Assembly (NCBI GenBank): GCA_015655015.1
Contig: JAATFV010000097.1
Location: forward strand, 1-51,978
Source: Chitinophagales bacterium
Lineage (GTDB): Bacteria > Bacteroidota > Bacteroidia > Chitinophagales > Chitinophagaceae
DNA length: 51,978 nt
Direction of reading: 5' to 3'
Below the pieces are notes generated by a model, which was not told the DNA's origin, did no database searches, and saw only the letters and a program-made list of their open reading frames with translations. Of the stretch, positions 33,324-41,695 are shown piece by piece. Positions within the stretch are counted from its first letter, which is position 1; every line of letters starts with the position of its first letter. A program made the translations under genes and the position numbers.

Positions 33324-33391
33324 TTAGACCCGAAAGTCCGGAAGCTCGTCTTCCGGTCTTTCGCTTTCAGGCGTCCTTCTCCTGGCAAACC
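33318..33391 (+). repeat. Intergenic hairpin repeat, copy 2
   Basis: Same layout as 8422-8503: CCATaATTAGACcCGAAaG, a near-perfect 14-bp hairpin (33331-33363, one mismatch), TTCGCT and a terminal GGCAAACC (33384-33391). A 20-bp near-palindrome (33300-33319, GGCG...CGCC) adjoins its left side and forms the 3' end of lptB. Confidence 0.5.
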
Positions 33392-33431
33392 GCAATTTCG
33401 CCATGTCCCGATCATTCTTTATTTTGCCACA

Positions 33432-34964
33432 ATGAAGCTTCTCAGCCCGGCCATATCACGACTTGCCAGATTCCGCCTGTGGCGCATAGAGCAATGGATG
33501 CACAACCCTATCGCCGTCCAACGGGAAGTATTACAACATCTCGTCACCTCCGCGCAATACACTGAATTCGGCCGGAAATATAATTTTTCCAAAATTTTCT
33601 CCCTGCGGGAATTCAAACAGGCTGTTCCTATTCATGAATATGATGACCTGAAGCCTTATATCCAGCGCATCATGAACGGAGAGCAGAATATCCTATGGAA
33701 TACGCCCATCACCTGGTTCGCCAAGAGCAGCGGCACGACCAGCGATAAGAGCAAGTTTATCCCCGTCAGCGAAGAAAGCCTGCAGGACGGTCATTATCAG
33801 GGAGCCAAAGATGTCCTGTCCCTGTACTATAACTTCAACCCCGACTCTGATCTGCTGACCGGCAAAGGACTGGTCATAGGGGGAAGCCATACCATCCACC
33901 AGATGCATGAAGATGTTCATTACGGAGATCTCAGCGCCGTTCTCCTCCAGAACACTCCTTTCTGGGGACATTGGATAAGAACACCCGAGCTGAGCATCGC
34001 CCTGCTGGATGAATGGGAAGATAAAATAGAAAAGCTGGCCCGCAGCACCATTTCGGAAAACGTCACGTCCATCTCCGGAGTACCCACCTGGACATTGGTG
34101 CTGATGCGCCGTATCCTCGAGATCACCGGCAAGAGCAATATGGCCGAGGTCTGGCCCTCACTCGAACTCTATATCCACGGCGGCGTTTCCTTCACGCCCT
34201 ACGAGGCTCAATTCAAAAAGCTCATTGGAAAAGATATCCATTACCTGGATATGTATAATGCCAGCGAAGGATTCTTTGCCGCGCAGGCCAATCCTAATGA
34301 TGACGGGATGTTATTGTTCCTGGACCATGGCATTTTCATGGAGTTTATGCCGATAGAAGAATATGGAAAGCCCAACCCGGAAACGATCGGTCTGCAGGAC
34401 GTAGAAATAGGCCGGCAATATGCCCTTGTCATCAATACAAATGGGGGATTATGGCGATACCTGCTGGGAGATACGATCCGTTTCACCTCGAAAGCGCCCT
34501 TTCGCATTAAAGTAAGCGGGCGTCTCAAACATTTTATCAACGCCTTCGGGGAAGAGGTGATCGTCGACAATACCGATAAGGCCATTGATATAGCCTGCCA
34601 GAAAACAGGCGCCATCGTAAATGATTACACAGCTGCCCCCATCTATTTCAGCGATACCGGAAATGGCGCTCATGAATGGCTGGTAGAATTTGAAAAAGAG
34701 CCGGTGAGCGCTGCTCTGTTCGTGGAAGAGCTGGATAAGGCATTACAAAGCGTCAACAGCGACTACGAGGCCAAACGGCATAAGGATATTGCCCTGGGCA
34801 TGCCGATCCTGCATGTCCTGGAGAAAGGCGTCTTCACCACCTGGCTGAAAAGCAAGGGCAAGCTGGGCGGACAGCACAAAGTACCCCGTCTCTCCAATGA
34901 CCGGAAATATGTCGAAGAGATTTGTGCATTGATCCAGGTTACACATACGATGCACCAGGCCTGA
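33432..34964 (+). CDS. GH3 auxin-responsive promoter family acyl-acid-amido synthetase-like protein
   Basis: 510 residues; the family belongs to the ANL adenylating superfamily, which in plants joins amino acids to jasmonate or auxin. The ATP motif SSGTTSDKSKFIPVS (about 97-111), YNASEGFFAAQ and the C-terminal hinge LKHFINAFGEEV are present, so the adenylation core looks intact. Bacterial GH3 proteins are widespread in Bacteroidota but their substrates are not established. It lies between lptB and a membrane protein gene and converges with the latter (18-bp gap). Confidence 0.88.
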   Translation: MKLLSPAISRLARFRLWRIEQWMHNPIAVQREVLQHLVTSAQYTEFGRKYNFSKIFSLREFKQAVPIHEYDDLKPYIQRIMNGEQNILWNTPITWFAKSSGTTSDKSKFIPVSEESLQDGHYQGAKDVLSLYYNFNPDSDLLTGKGLVIGGSHTIHQMHEDVHYGDLSAVLLQNTPFWGHWIRTPELSIALLDEWEDKIEKLARSTISENVTSISGVPTWTLVLMRRILEITGKSNMAEVWPSLELYIHGGVSFTPYEAQFKKLIGKDIHYLDMYNASEGFFAAQANPNDDGMLLFLDHGIFMEFMPIEEYGKPNPETIGLQDVEIGRQYALVINTNGGLWRYLLGDTIRFTSKAPFRIKVSGRLKHFINAFGEEVIVDNTDKAIDIACQKTGAIVNDYTAAPIYFSDTGNGAHEWLVEFEKEPVSAALFVEELDKALQSVNSDYEAKRHKDIALGMPILHVLEKGVFTTWLKSKGKLGGQHKVPRLSNDRKYVEEICALIQVTHTMHQA

Positions 34965-34982
34965 CGGATGCCTCGCCGGTTT

Positions 34983-36332
34983 TCACCGCAGGCTTCCGCC
35001 GGTTGTCATTGCAGGCTCCTCCCCGTCATTCAATACAGGCTCCCCTCCTGTTCCCGCTGCCCGCTCCCGAACGGCGCCGGACGGCGAGACCTCCCCCTGC
35101 CTCAGCACCAGCGCCATAATGATCAGGCTGACAAAAGAAGAAGTATAGAACAGATACAGGTAAGGGACATCGATAAAACAATAAAAGATGACCAGGGTGA
35201 TCTTAAGCGCCGCGAGTGGGATATTGGCTATTTTCTTCCCCCCGGACCTCCACTTACAAAATAGTACAAACAGCAACGGCGCCCCGAAGCTGAGCGTAAT
35301 CAGCAATCCATGCAGCAGAGCGATCCGTTTCGGGCCGAAAAACCAGGCAAATCCGGGCGCCGTCGAAAATACATCGGGACTATCCTTCCATACTCTCCCT
35401 GCGAATTTTATATAATCTCCCGACAACAGCGCCAGCCTGACAAACGTTGTCCAGCCAACAGGGATCAGGAACAGGAGCACAAAACACCCTAGACCTGTCA
35501 GGGTAAGGATCAGCAGCGCCCTCTCCTTCTTTTCAAGGAAAAGATATAAAAGATACGCCGGGACCCAGCCTACCAGCGCATACCTGCTCAGCAAACAAAA
35601 GGATACCGCGATAGCTGTCAGCCAGGGTTTGCCGGATGCCAGGGCCAGGACGAGCAGCACATAATAGCCGATGACCGTGCCTTCTTCCGCTACGCTGACG
35701 ATCCCGGGCGTATTATCCGCCACTACCCACCAGAAGAGCAGGAAAGCAATAACACCCAGGAAGAAGGAACGGTAGTTTCCTGCAGAGCCGGGCTGGTAAA
35801 GAAAGACAAAGGCGCCAAAAGCAAAGAGCAGACCTGCGATGGTGATCCAGCGCATGTCGATACCCATCGCAATCGCCGGAACATAAGGAAGCCACATAGT
35901 GGGCAGGTAAATGGGCTGTATGCCCTTCCAGATCCAGGGAATCGTATCGTATATATGGCTGTGCTGCCCGGCTATGAACCGCTCACCCATCACTTTTATG
36001 ATCGGCAGCATGTCGGCATTGGTAATATCGATAGGCATTTCGTCAAACCAATACAGGCTCCAGGAATACAGCATCAGGGCGATCATCCCGGTAATGACCA
36101 GTCGGTAATGGTTAACCGGCGCCTTCCAGGCCTTCTTTTCAAAGGCAGGGAGCTGCAAGGGAGGGAAGGACAGCAGCAGCAGGGCGAAACCGATCCCCGA
36201 TGCAAAATAAAGAATAGAAAAAAAAGGCGCCCAGCCAGGGATCTTCAGACACCACGTTACGCTAAATGTTTCTACCGCAAAAGCGATCAGGATCGATGTT
36301 TTTAAATATTTTTGACGGATCATGGATTGCAA
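34983..36332 (-). CDS. Multi-spanning membrane protein, possible GT-C-type glycosyltransferase
   Basis: 449 residues with about ten to eleven hydrophobic segments. The first loop carries an acidic motif (FDEMPIDITNADMLPIIKVM) followed by HSHIYDTIPWIWKGIQPIY, resembling the Asp-bearing first loop of GT87/GT-C mannosyltransferase-like proteins (DUF2029). No signature is decisive, so the enzyme class is inference. The last 37 residues (after LRQGEVSPSG) are polar and encoded by GC-rich short repeats, probably a dispensable tail. An alternative start three codons in (36323) is equally possible. Confidence 0.65.
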   Translation of the reverse strand: MQSMIRQKYLKTSILIAFAVETFSVTWCLKIPGWAPFFSILYFASGIGFALLLLSFPPLQLPAFEKKAWKAPVNHYRLVITGMIALMLYSWSLYWFDEMPIDITNADMLPIIKVMGERFIAGQHSHIYDTIPWIWKGIQPIYLPTMWLPYVPAIAMGIDMRWITIAGLLFAFGAFVFLYQPGSAGNYRSFFLGVIAFLLFWWVVADNTPGIVSVAEEGTVIGYYVLLVLALASGKPWLTAIAVSFCLLSRYALVGWVPAYLLYLFLEKKERALLILTLTGLGCFVLLFLIPVGWTTFVRLALLSGDYIKFAGRVWKDSPDVFSTAPGFAWFFGPKRIALLHGLLITLSFGAPLLFVLFCKWRSGGKKIANIPLAALKITLVIFYCFIDVPYLYLFYTSSFVSLIIMALVLRQGEVSPSGAVRERAAGTGGEPVLNDGEEPAMTTGGSLR

Positions 36333-36379
36333 AAGAACACAAATAAATATATTTTTTTACAAGCAACCGAACGAGTTTA

Positions 36380-36387
36380 TATATTTG
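36380..36387 (+). promoter_or_regulatory. -7 box of fabG
   Basis: TATATTTG, exact match to TAnnTTTG, 46 bp before the fabG ATG. Confidence 0.5.
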
Positions 36388-36433
36388 ACGGCATTTGAAC
36401 CAAAATAACACCTATGAACATTAAAATTCTACT

Positions 36434-37192
36434 ATGAACGTGAACAAATTACTGGAAAACAAAATCGTCCTTGTGACAGGCGCAAGCCGCGGGATCGGCG
36501 AAGCGATCGCCGTTAAACTGGCCGAACAGGGAGCACATATCGCTTTTACCTACCTGAGCAGCGATGAAAAAGCCAGGGTTCTCGAAGATAAGCTGAAAGG
36601 ATTAGGCGTAAAGGCAAAGGCCTATAAAAGTAATGCCGGGATCTTCGCCGAATGCGAAACACTGGTAAATGACGTGCTGAAAGAATTTGGGACCGTAGAT
36701 ATCTGTGTGAACAATGCCGGGATATCCAAAGATAATTTATTATTGCGCCTGACCCCTGAACAATGGGATGAGGTAATAGATATTAATCTTAAGAGTGTTT
36801 ATAATATGACCAAACAGGTCATCCGCCCCATGATGAAGGCCAAAAAAGGCTCGATCATAAATATGAGCTCGATTGTCGGCATAAGGGGAAATGCAGGGCA
36901 AAGCAGCTATGCCGCTTCAAAGGCCGGCATTATCGGCTTTACCAAATCCATAGCGCATGAGCTGGGAAGCCGTAATATCCGGTGTAATGCCATCGCCCCC
37001 GGCTTCGTCGAGACGGATATGACCCATTACCTCAAAGACGGGGAAGGTTCCAGGGCTTTCCTGGAAAAGATCCCGCTGGGCCGTTTTGGCAGCGCCGAAG
37101 AGATCGCTAATACTACCTTGTTCCTCGCCAGTGACCTGAGCTCTTATATTACAGGTCAGGTACTTAGCGTCTGCGGAGGGCTGAATATTTAA
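36434..37192 (+). CDS. fabG: 3-oxoacyl-[acyl-carrier-protein] reductase
   Basis: NADPH-dependent SDR of fatty acid elongation. 252 residues with GASRGIGEA (cofactor), NNAG, the catalytic Ser in NMSSIVG, YAASKAG (catalytic Tyr and Lys) and the C-terminal TGQVLSVCGGLNI, where Cys replaces the common Asp of VDGG. A seven-codon upstream ORF (ATG 36414, MNIKILL) ends in TGA overlapping the fabG ATG as ATGA, which could couple its translation. It is followed by a terminator-like hairpin. Confidence 0.93.
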   Translation: MNVNKLLENKIVLVTGASRGIGEAIAVKLAEQGAHIAFTYLSSDEKARVLEDKLKGLGVKAKAYKSNAGIFAECETLVNDVLKEFGTVDICVNNAGISKDNLLLRLTPEQWDEVIDINLKSVYNMTKQVIRPMMKAKKGSIINMSSIVGIRGNAGQSSYAASKAGIIGFTKSIAHELGSRNIRCNAIAPGFVETDMTHYLKDGEGSRAFLEKIPLGRFGSAEEIANTTLFLASDLSSYITGQVLSVCGGLNI

Positions 37193-37203
37193 ATATTGTT
37201 AAA

Positions 37204-37233
37204 ACGGGTAGACAGGTCTCCCTGTCTGCCCGT
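37204..37233 (+). terminator. Terminator-like hairpin after fabG
   Basis: 12-bp stem (37204-37215 with 37222-37233, one G-T pair) with a 6-nt loop. T-rich sequence follows only after 7 nt, and that stretch (TATTTTTG, 37241-37248) also serves as the -7 box of the next gene. Confidence 0.6.
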
Positions 37234-37240
37234 ATAGGCT

Positions 37241-37248
37241 TATTTTTG
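37241..37248 (+). promoter_or_regulatory. -7 box of the small protein gene at 37256
   Basis: TATTTTTG on the plus strand ends 7 bp before the TTG start codon, implying a leaderless transcript. Confidence 0.45.
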
Positions 37249-37255
37249 CGACAGC

Positions 37256-37558
37256 TTGAAAATTCGTAAGATCATATCTGTTTTCCTTCTCCTGGTATTA
37301 TGCATACAGCTTTTACCGTTGAAACAGACTATTTCCTGGCTGCTTGGCGGCCAGGCGACGGAAGAATTGGTCCATGCCGACGATACGGGCAAATCCAGCC
37401 GTTCCGGAGATGACCTGCACAAGCACTTTTTGCCCGTTTATTATCCTACCCTCGTCCAATCCATATCACAGGGTTCCCTTATCGCCCTTCACGATCAGGC
37501 AGAAGGCCTGACAGGCAGACACGCAGACGACATTCCCACGCCTCCCCCCCTTTGCTGA
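37256..37558 (+). CDS. Small Chitinophagaceae-type secreted protein, TTG start
   Basis: 100 residues from TTG 37256: a hydrophobic signal-like N-terminus (KIRKIISVFLLLVLCIQLLP), a short polar part with EELVHADDTGKSSRSGDDLH, and a C-terminal DDIPTPPPLC. I recognise the pattern (signal, polar His/Asp-rich middle, D-I-P-T-P-P-P end) from small proteins of this family but know no function. No ATG is available that keeps the signal sequence, and the TATTTTTG box just upstream favours the TTG. The 219 bp after it up to sulP hold no further gene. Confidence 0.6.
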   Translation: MKIRKIISVFLLLVLCIQLLPLKQTISWLLGGQATEELVHADDTGKSSRSGDDLHKHFLPVYYPTLVQSISQGSLIALHDQAEGLTGRHADDIPTPPPLC

Positions 37559-37777
37559 GCCTTTTAGCTTCTTCCGCTGCCCTTCTATTACGCAGGTCAG
37601 CCTTTATTGCTTGCCCTTCACTTTCGGTATAAGCGCATTGCCAATCGGATGATGAAGATTTCATGATAATCCCTTTCATGTCTTCCTTCAAAAGAATTGG
37701 ATAGTCACACCCGGATCTTCCCGGGCGAACCCAGCCCGCCTATACCCAAAAATTGACTAACTCCTAAAAGAAAAATT

Positions 37778-39361
37778 ATGCGCGAGCAAAAAAATCTATT
37801 TCAAAATGCAGCGACCGATATTCCTGCAGCCGTTGTCGTATTCCTGGTAGCCTTACCCTTATGTCTGGGGGTGGCCCTGGGTTCCAGCGCCCCCTTGTTC
37901 TCAGGCATTATTGCCGGTATTATCGGCGGTCTGGTCATCGGCGCCCTCAGCGGATCTTCCCTGAGCGTAAGCGGGCCCGCAGCCGGTCTGACAGCCGTAG
38001 TGGCTATTGCCATCGGCAAGATGCCGGCATTTGAGGCCTTTCTGTTATCCGTGGTGATCGCCGGCATTTTACAGGTCATCTTCGGCTTCCTCCGGGCAGG
38101 TATCCTGGGAGACTATGTCCCGAATGCCGTTATCCGGGGTATGCTGGCCGCTATAGGCATTATCCTTATTCTCAAACAATTACCGCACCTTGTCGGATTT
38201 GATAAGGACTTCCAGGGAGATGAGGCATTTATCCAGATCGACCGGAAAAATACTTTCTCGGAGCTGATCTATTCGCTGAATTATCTTTCGCCGGGAGCCA
38301 TCCTCATCGGGGTATTATCCCTCATCCTGCTGGCATTATGGAACCTGAAATTCTTTAAGACCAAAAAAATATTCACCTATATTCCGGCCCCCCTGGTAGT
38401 CGTGGTCACAGGCATCCTGCTAAACAAATGGCTGACGGGGACGGGAGGCATCTTTGCCCTGGAGCCCAATCACCTGGTCAACCTGCCCGTGACAGACGGA
38501 CTAACTTCCGCCGCCGGTCTCTTACGCTTTCCCCAATGGCAATACCTGGGTCGTACGGACGTCTGGGTGACCGGGCTCACCATCGCCCTGGTAGCCAGCC
38601 TGGAGACCCTGCTGAGCATCGAAGCCGTCGACAAGCTCGATCCTTACAACCGGCGGACTCCCACCAACCGGGAGCTGAAGGCACAGGGGGTCGGCAACCT
38701 GGTATCAGGACTGCTGGGCGGTCTTCCCATCACCTCGGTGATCGTTCGCAGCTCGGCTAATGTGAATGCCGGCGGCAAGACGCGGCTGTCCACTATATTT
38801 CACGGACTTTTCCTGCTGTTAAGCGTTCTTTTTATCCCGGGACTGCTGAATATGATCCCTCTGAGCGCACTGGCGGCGATCCTGGTCGCTACCTGGTACA
38901 AGCTGGCAAAACCCACTTTATTCCGGGAATTTCACCGGAAAGGATGGGATCAGCTCGTTCCCTTCGTGGTAACGATCCTGGCCATCCTGCTCACCGACCT
39001 GCTGATCGGGATCCTCGTTGGAATGGGCATATCGCTGTTCTTCCTGATAAGGAGCAATTTCCGCTCGGCGGTGATGATCGTACACGATGACAACAGATAC
39101 CTGCTCCGGTTCCGTAAGGACGTCTCTTTCCTGAACAAGCCCATCGTAAAGGAGAAGCTGGAGGCGGTACCCGCTGATTCCTCCGTCCTTATCGATTTGA
39201 CCAGGGCCGATTTCATTGACAAAGACATTATAGACGTAATCAACGAGTTCCTCCATCACGCACATCTGAAGGGCATAAAGGTGGAGGTTAAGAAAAGCCA
39301 TTTTAAATCGTTGCATCAGCTGGTAGACGATCAATCGCCATTAAATGAACGGGCAGCATAG
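37778..39361 (+). CDS. SulP-family anion transporter, probably bicarbonate
   Basis: 527 residues: about ten to twelve transmembrane segments of the SLC26/SulP fold (FLVALPLCLGVALGSSAPLF; ALSGSSLSVSGPAAGLTAVV; GNLVSGLLGGLPITSVIVRS) and a C-terminal STAS domain (about 430-527; DSSVLIDLTRADFIDKDIID). The beta-carbonic anhydrase gene 38 bp downstream points to bicarbonate rather than sulfate as the cargo. Na+ or H+ coupling cannot be told from the sequence. Confidence 0.88.
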   Translation: MREQKNLFQNAATDIPAAVVVFLVALPLCLGVALGSSAPLFSGIIAGIIGGLVIGALSGSSLSVSGPAAGLTAVVAIAIGKMPAFEAFLLSVVIAGILQVIFGFLRAGILGDYVPNAVIRGMLAAIGIILILKQLPHLVGFDKDFQGDEAFIQIDRKNTFSELIYSLNYLSPGAILIGVLSLILLALWNLKFFKTKKIFTYIPAPLVVVVTGILLNKWLTGTGGIFALEPNHLVNLPVTDGLTSAAGLLRFPQWQYLGRTDVWVTGLTIALVASLETLLSIEAVDKLDPYNRRTPTNRELKAQGVGNLVSGLLGGLPITSVIVRSSANVNAGGKTRLSTIFHGLFLLLSVLFIPGLLNMIPLSALAAILVATWYKLAKPTLFREFHRKGWDQLVPFVVTILAILLTDLLIGILVGMGISLFFLIRSNFRSAVMIVHDDNRYLLRFRKDVSFLNKPIVKEKLEAVPADSSVLIDLTRADFIDKDIIDVINEFLHHAHLKGIKVEVKKSHFKSLHQLVDDQSPLNERAA

Positions 39362-39399
39362 TACTAATGCCCTATTTTTACAAAACTAAAAACCGCTAC

Positions 39400-40035
39400 A
39401 TGCATTCAATCGATAAATTACTATTAGAAAATAAAGCGTGGGCTTCGGAGAAAAAAGCCGATGACCCGGAGTATTTTGAGCGGCTCTCCCATTTACAGAC
39501 CCCGGAGTTCTTATGGATCGGGTGCAGCGACAGCCGGGTGCCCGCCAATGAGATCACCGGCACACAGCCCGGCGAGATCTTCGTTCATCGCAATATCGCC
39601 AACATGGTCATCCATACGGACGTCAACCTGTTAAGCGTCCTGGAATACGCCGTCGCCCATCTTAAAGTAAAACATGTCATCATCTGCGGCCATTATGGCT
39701 GCGGCGGCATCAAAGCGGCTATGACCAACCATGACTACAAACAAGTGCTGAATATGTGGCTGCGCAATATCAAGGACGTATACCGGCATCATCGTGCGGA
39801 ACTGGACGCTATCGGAGATATGGAGCTACGTGCCGATCGTTTGACGGAGCTGAACGTGCAGGAACAGGTGATGCATCTTGCCAAGACCTCCATTATCCAG
39901 CGTGCCTGGCAGCAAGAACAAAGACCCAAGCTGCACGGATGGGTCTACGGGTTAAAAGATGGCCTGATCAAGCCCGTCTTTGAGATGGATGCCAATACGA
40001 AGATGGATCCCTTGTACATATATGACGATTTGTAA
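39400..40035 (+). CDS. Beta-class carbonic anhydrase
   Basis: Interconverts CO2 and bicarbonate. From ATG 39400 (MHSIDKLLLENKAWASEKKA) the product has 211 residues with zinc ligands C42, H98 and C101 and the D44-R46 dyad (WIGCSDSRVPANE; IICGHYGCGGI). The upstream in-frame ATG at 39367 would add an unlike 11-residue stretch. It forms an apparent two-gene operon with the SulP transporter, probably supplying bicarbonate for carboxylations. Confidence 0.95.
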   Translation: MHSIDKLLLENKAWASEKKADDPEYFERLSHLQTPEFLWIGCSDSRVPANEITGTQPGEIFVHRNIANMVIHTDVNLLSVLEYAVAHLKVKHVIICGHYGCGGIKAAMTNHDYKQVLNMWLRNIKDVYRHHRAELDAIGDMELRADRLTELNVQEQVMHLAKTSIIQRAWQQEQRPKLHGWVYGLKDGLIKPVFEMDANTKMDPLYIYDDL

Positions 40036-40049
40036 GGAAAATCTAAAAA

Positions 40050-40069
40050 GGGGGGAGAGAACTCCCCCC
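40050..40069. terminator. Bidirectional terminator between the carbonic anhydrase gene and susD
   Basis: GGGGGGAG, loop AGAA, CTCCCCCC. On the minus strand it is followed by a T-run (CCCCCCTTTTTAG), on the plus strand by a weaker T-rich tail. Confidence 0.8.
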
Positions 40070-40074
40070 TCACA

Positions 40075-41676
40075 TTATTTAGCAATCCATATTTTCGTTG
40101 TATTCACGTCCGTCCCGCCGGTGGCCGCTTTCCAGTTGTCATAATTATTGCTCTGCTCGTCTTCCGGATAGACAAACCTGCTGAACTTGCTGAAGTTATT
40201 CGTATAATATTGAGCATTGTCGGCTGACATAGGCGTAAGGCCGCCGGTCCTGCGCAATAGCGTCCAGGCGTCCCAGGGCTGCCTGAACTGGTCTATCCAG
40301 AGCTGCGCATAAATCTGTTTCAACGCATTGCCTGCACTGCCCACATCATAGACATTCAACGGATTGTTCAACACCGCATTCACCTCAGCAGTAGTCGCCG
40401 TGGCGGCAGCCGGTTTGCCGACCGTCCATACCGGAGAATTAAAGGCAAACCCCTTCCACATATTCAGGGAAGCTATTATACCTGCATTGTATTCCGACTG
40501 CGCTGTCGCAGCATTCGCAGAAATGCCCAACCCCCGGTTGTACACTTCCGCCTTTATAAAATGAACCTGCGCGGCCGTCAGCATCAACTCAGGGACATAC
40601 TTCGTATCCTGCTCCCAATAAAGATTGAAAGGAGAATAAATGCAGGCTATCCCCTTATTCGCCCAGTCCGTGAAACGATCCGTTGAATAGGGCGCACCTC
40701 CTTCCGTCTGAACGGAAGTAGAAGGATTCTGGGGATAGGGCGCCCAGGCGCCGACATTATTCGGTTCGAAAAAAACTTTCGCCCGCAAATCGAAGATGCC
40801 GCTCCCATCCGCATTGTCGTTCGAAGATAGCTGGCTCCACATCGTGCTGCCCATGCGAAGATAACAATTCGCAGAAAAGGCCCATTGCCGCCATTGGAAT
40901 TCCAGACCGGATATTTTCGTCGGCCATAAGCCGATATCCTCTCCATCAGCCAACAGGGGCTTGCCGAGAGCATCCGCAATCTGTTTTCCTGCCAGGTCGC
41001 TGTTCTTATCGTACATGGTAACAGCAATATATAATCGTAAACTGTTGGCGAACCTGGTCCACAAAGAGACATCATTCTGAAAAAATGTCTCATAACTCCC
41101 CACCGAATACTGACCGGGATCCGTACTGAAATGCTCCACGGCCCATTGCAGGTCGGTTAGCAGGGCCGCATAGATATCCGCCTGCTTATCATACGTTGCC
41201 TTGTAACCGGAAGCGCCATTCAGGGGCGCATATCCCCCCGAAAAATAAGGCATATCCCCATAATAATTGGTAGTCTTGAACGCTTTATAGGCCATGATCG
41301 TTTTCAACATGGCGCTCATGTTGTTCATGGTCGTCGTGTCAGCCGCCGCCGATATCCTGCTTTGCAGAAGTCGATAATTACCCAGCGTGGTATAATAATT
41401 AGACCAGACAGCGGCCCTGGCATTGTCATAGGGGTATCCCCCGGATACGACAATGCCTTGCTGCGTAATCGGATAGATCCAGGAATTACACACCGAATAT
41501 TCACCACCCGTAACCGGCAGAGAACTGATGATGGCATTGAATACCTGGGGAGTGCTGGCATCCGTCGCCCCTTCCGGCGGCGTATTGATCGATTCGAAAT
41601 TTTTCTTGCAGGAGCCCAACATTAAGATGGCGATAATTGCGATCAGTCCTCCTGTTATAGTTATCTTGTTTTTCAA
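40075..41676 (-). CDS. SusD/RagB-like outer-membrane lipoprotein (SusD-like_2)
   Basis: Ligand-binding lid protein of a SusCD importer. 533 residues with a lipoprotein signal (lipobox MLGSC, then KKNFESINTPPE), helical TPR-like region and a YGDMPYF motif (KTTNYYGDMPYFSGGY) typical of the SusD-like_2 subfamily. The start is a TTG (41674-41676), 19 bp after the susC stop; no ATG preserves the signal peptide. The ligand is unknown: there are no glycosidase, sulfatase or peptidase genes next to it. Confidence 0.92.
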   Translation of the reverse strand: MKNKITITGGLIAIIAILMLGSCKKNFESINTPPEGATDASTPQVFNAIISSLPVTGGEYSVCNSWIYPITQQGIVVSGGYPYDNARAAVWSNYYTTLGNYRLLQSRISAAADTTTMNNMSAMLKTIMAYKAFKTTNYYGDMPYFSGGYAPLNGASGYKATYDKQADIYAALLTDLQWAVEHFSTDPGQYSVGSYETFFQNDVSLWTRFANSLRLYIAVTMYDKNSDLAGKQIADALGKPLLADGEDIGLWPTKISGLEFQWRQWAFSANCYLRMGSTMWSQLSSNDNADGSGIFDLRAKVFFEPNNVGAWAPYPQNPSTSVQTEGGAPYSTDRFTDWANKGIACIYSPFNLYWEQDTKYVPELMLTAAQVHFIKAEVYNRGLGISANAATAQSEYNAGIIASLNMWKGFAFNSPVWTVGKPAAATATTAEVNAVLNNPLNVYDVGSAGNALKQIYAQLWIDQFRQPWDAWTLLRRTGGLTPMSADNAQYYTNNFSKFSRFVYPEDEQSNNYDNWKAATGGTDVNTTKIWIAK

Positions 41677-41695
41677 AATGCGGAGTTTTTAAACG

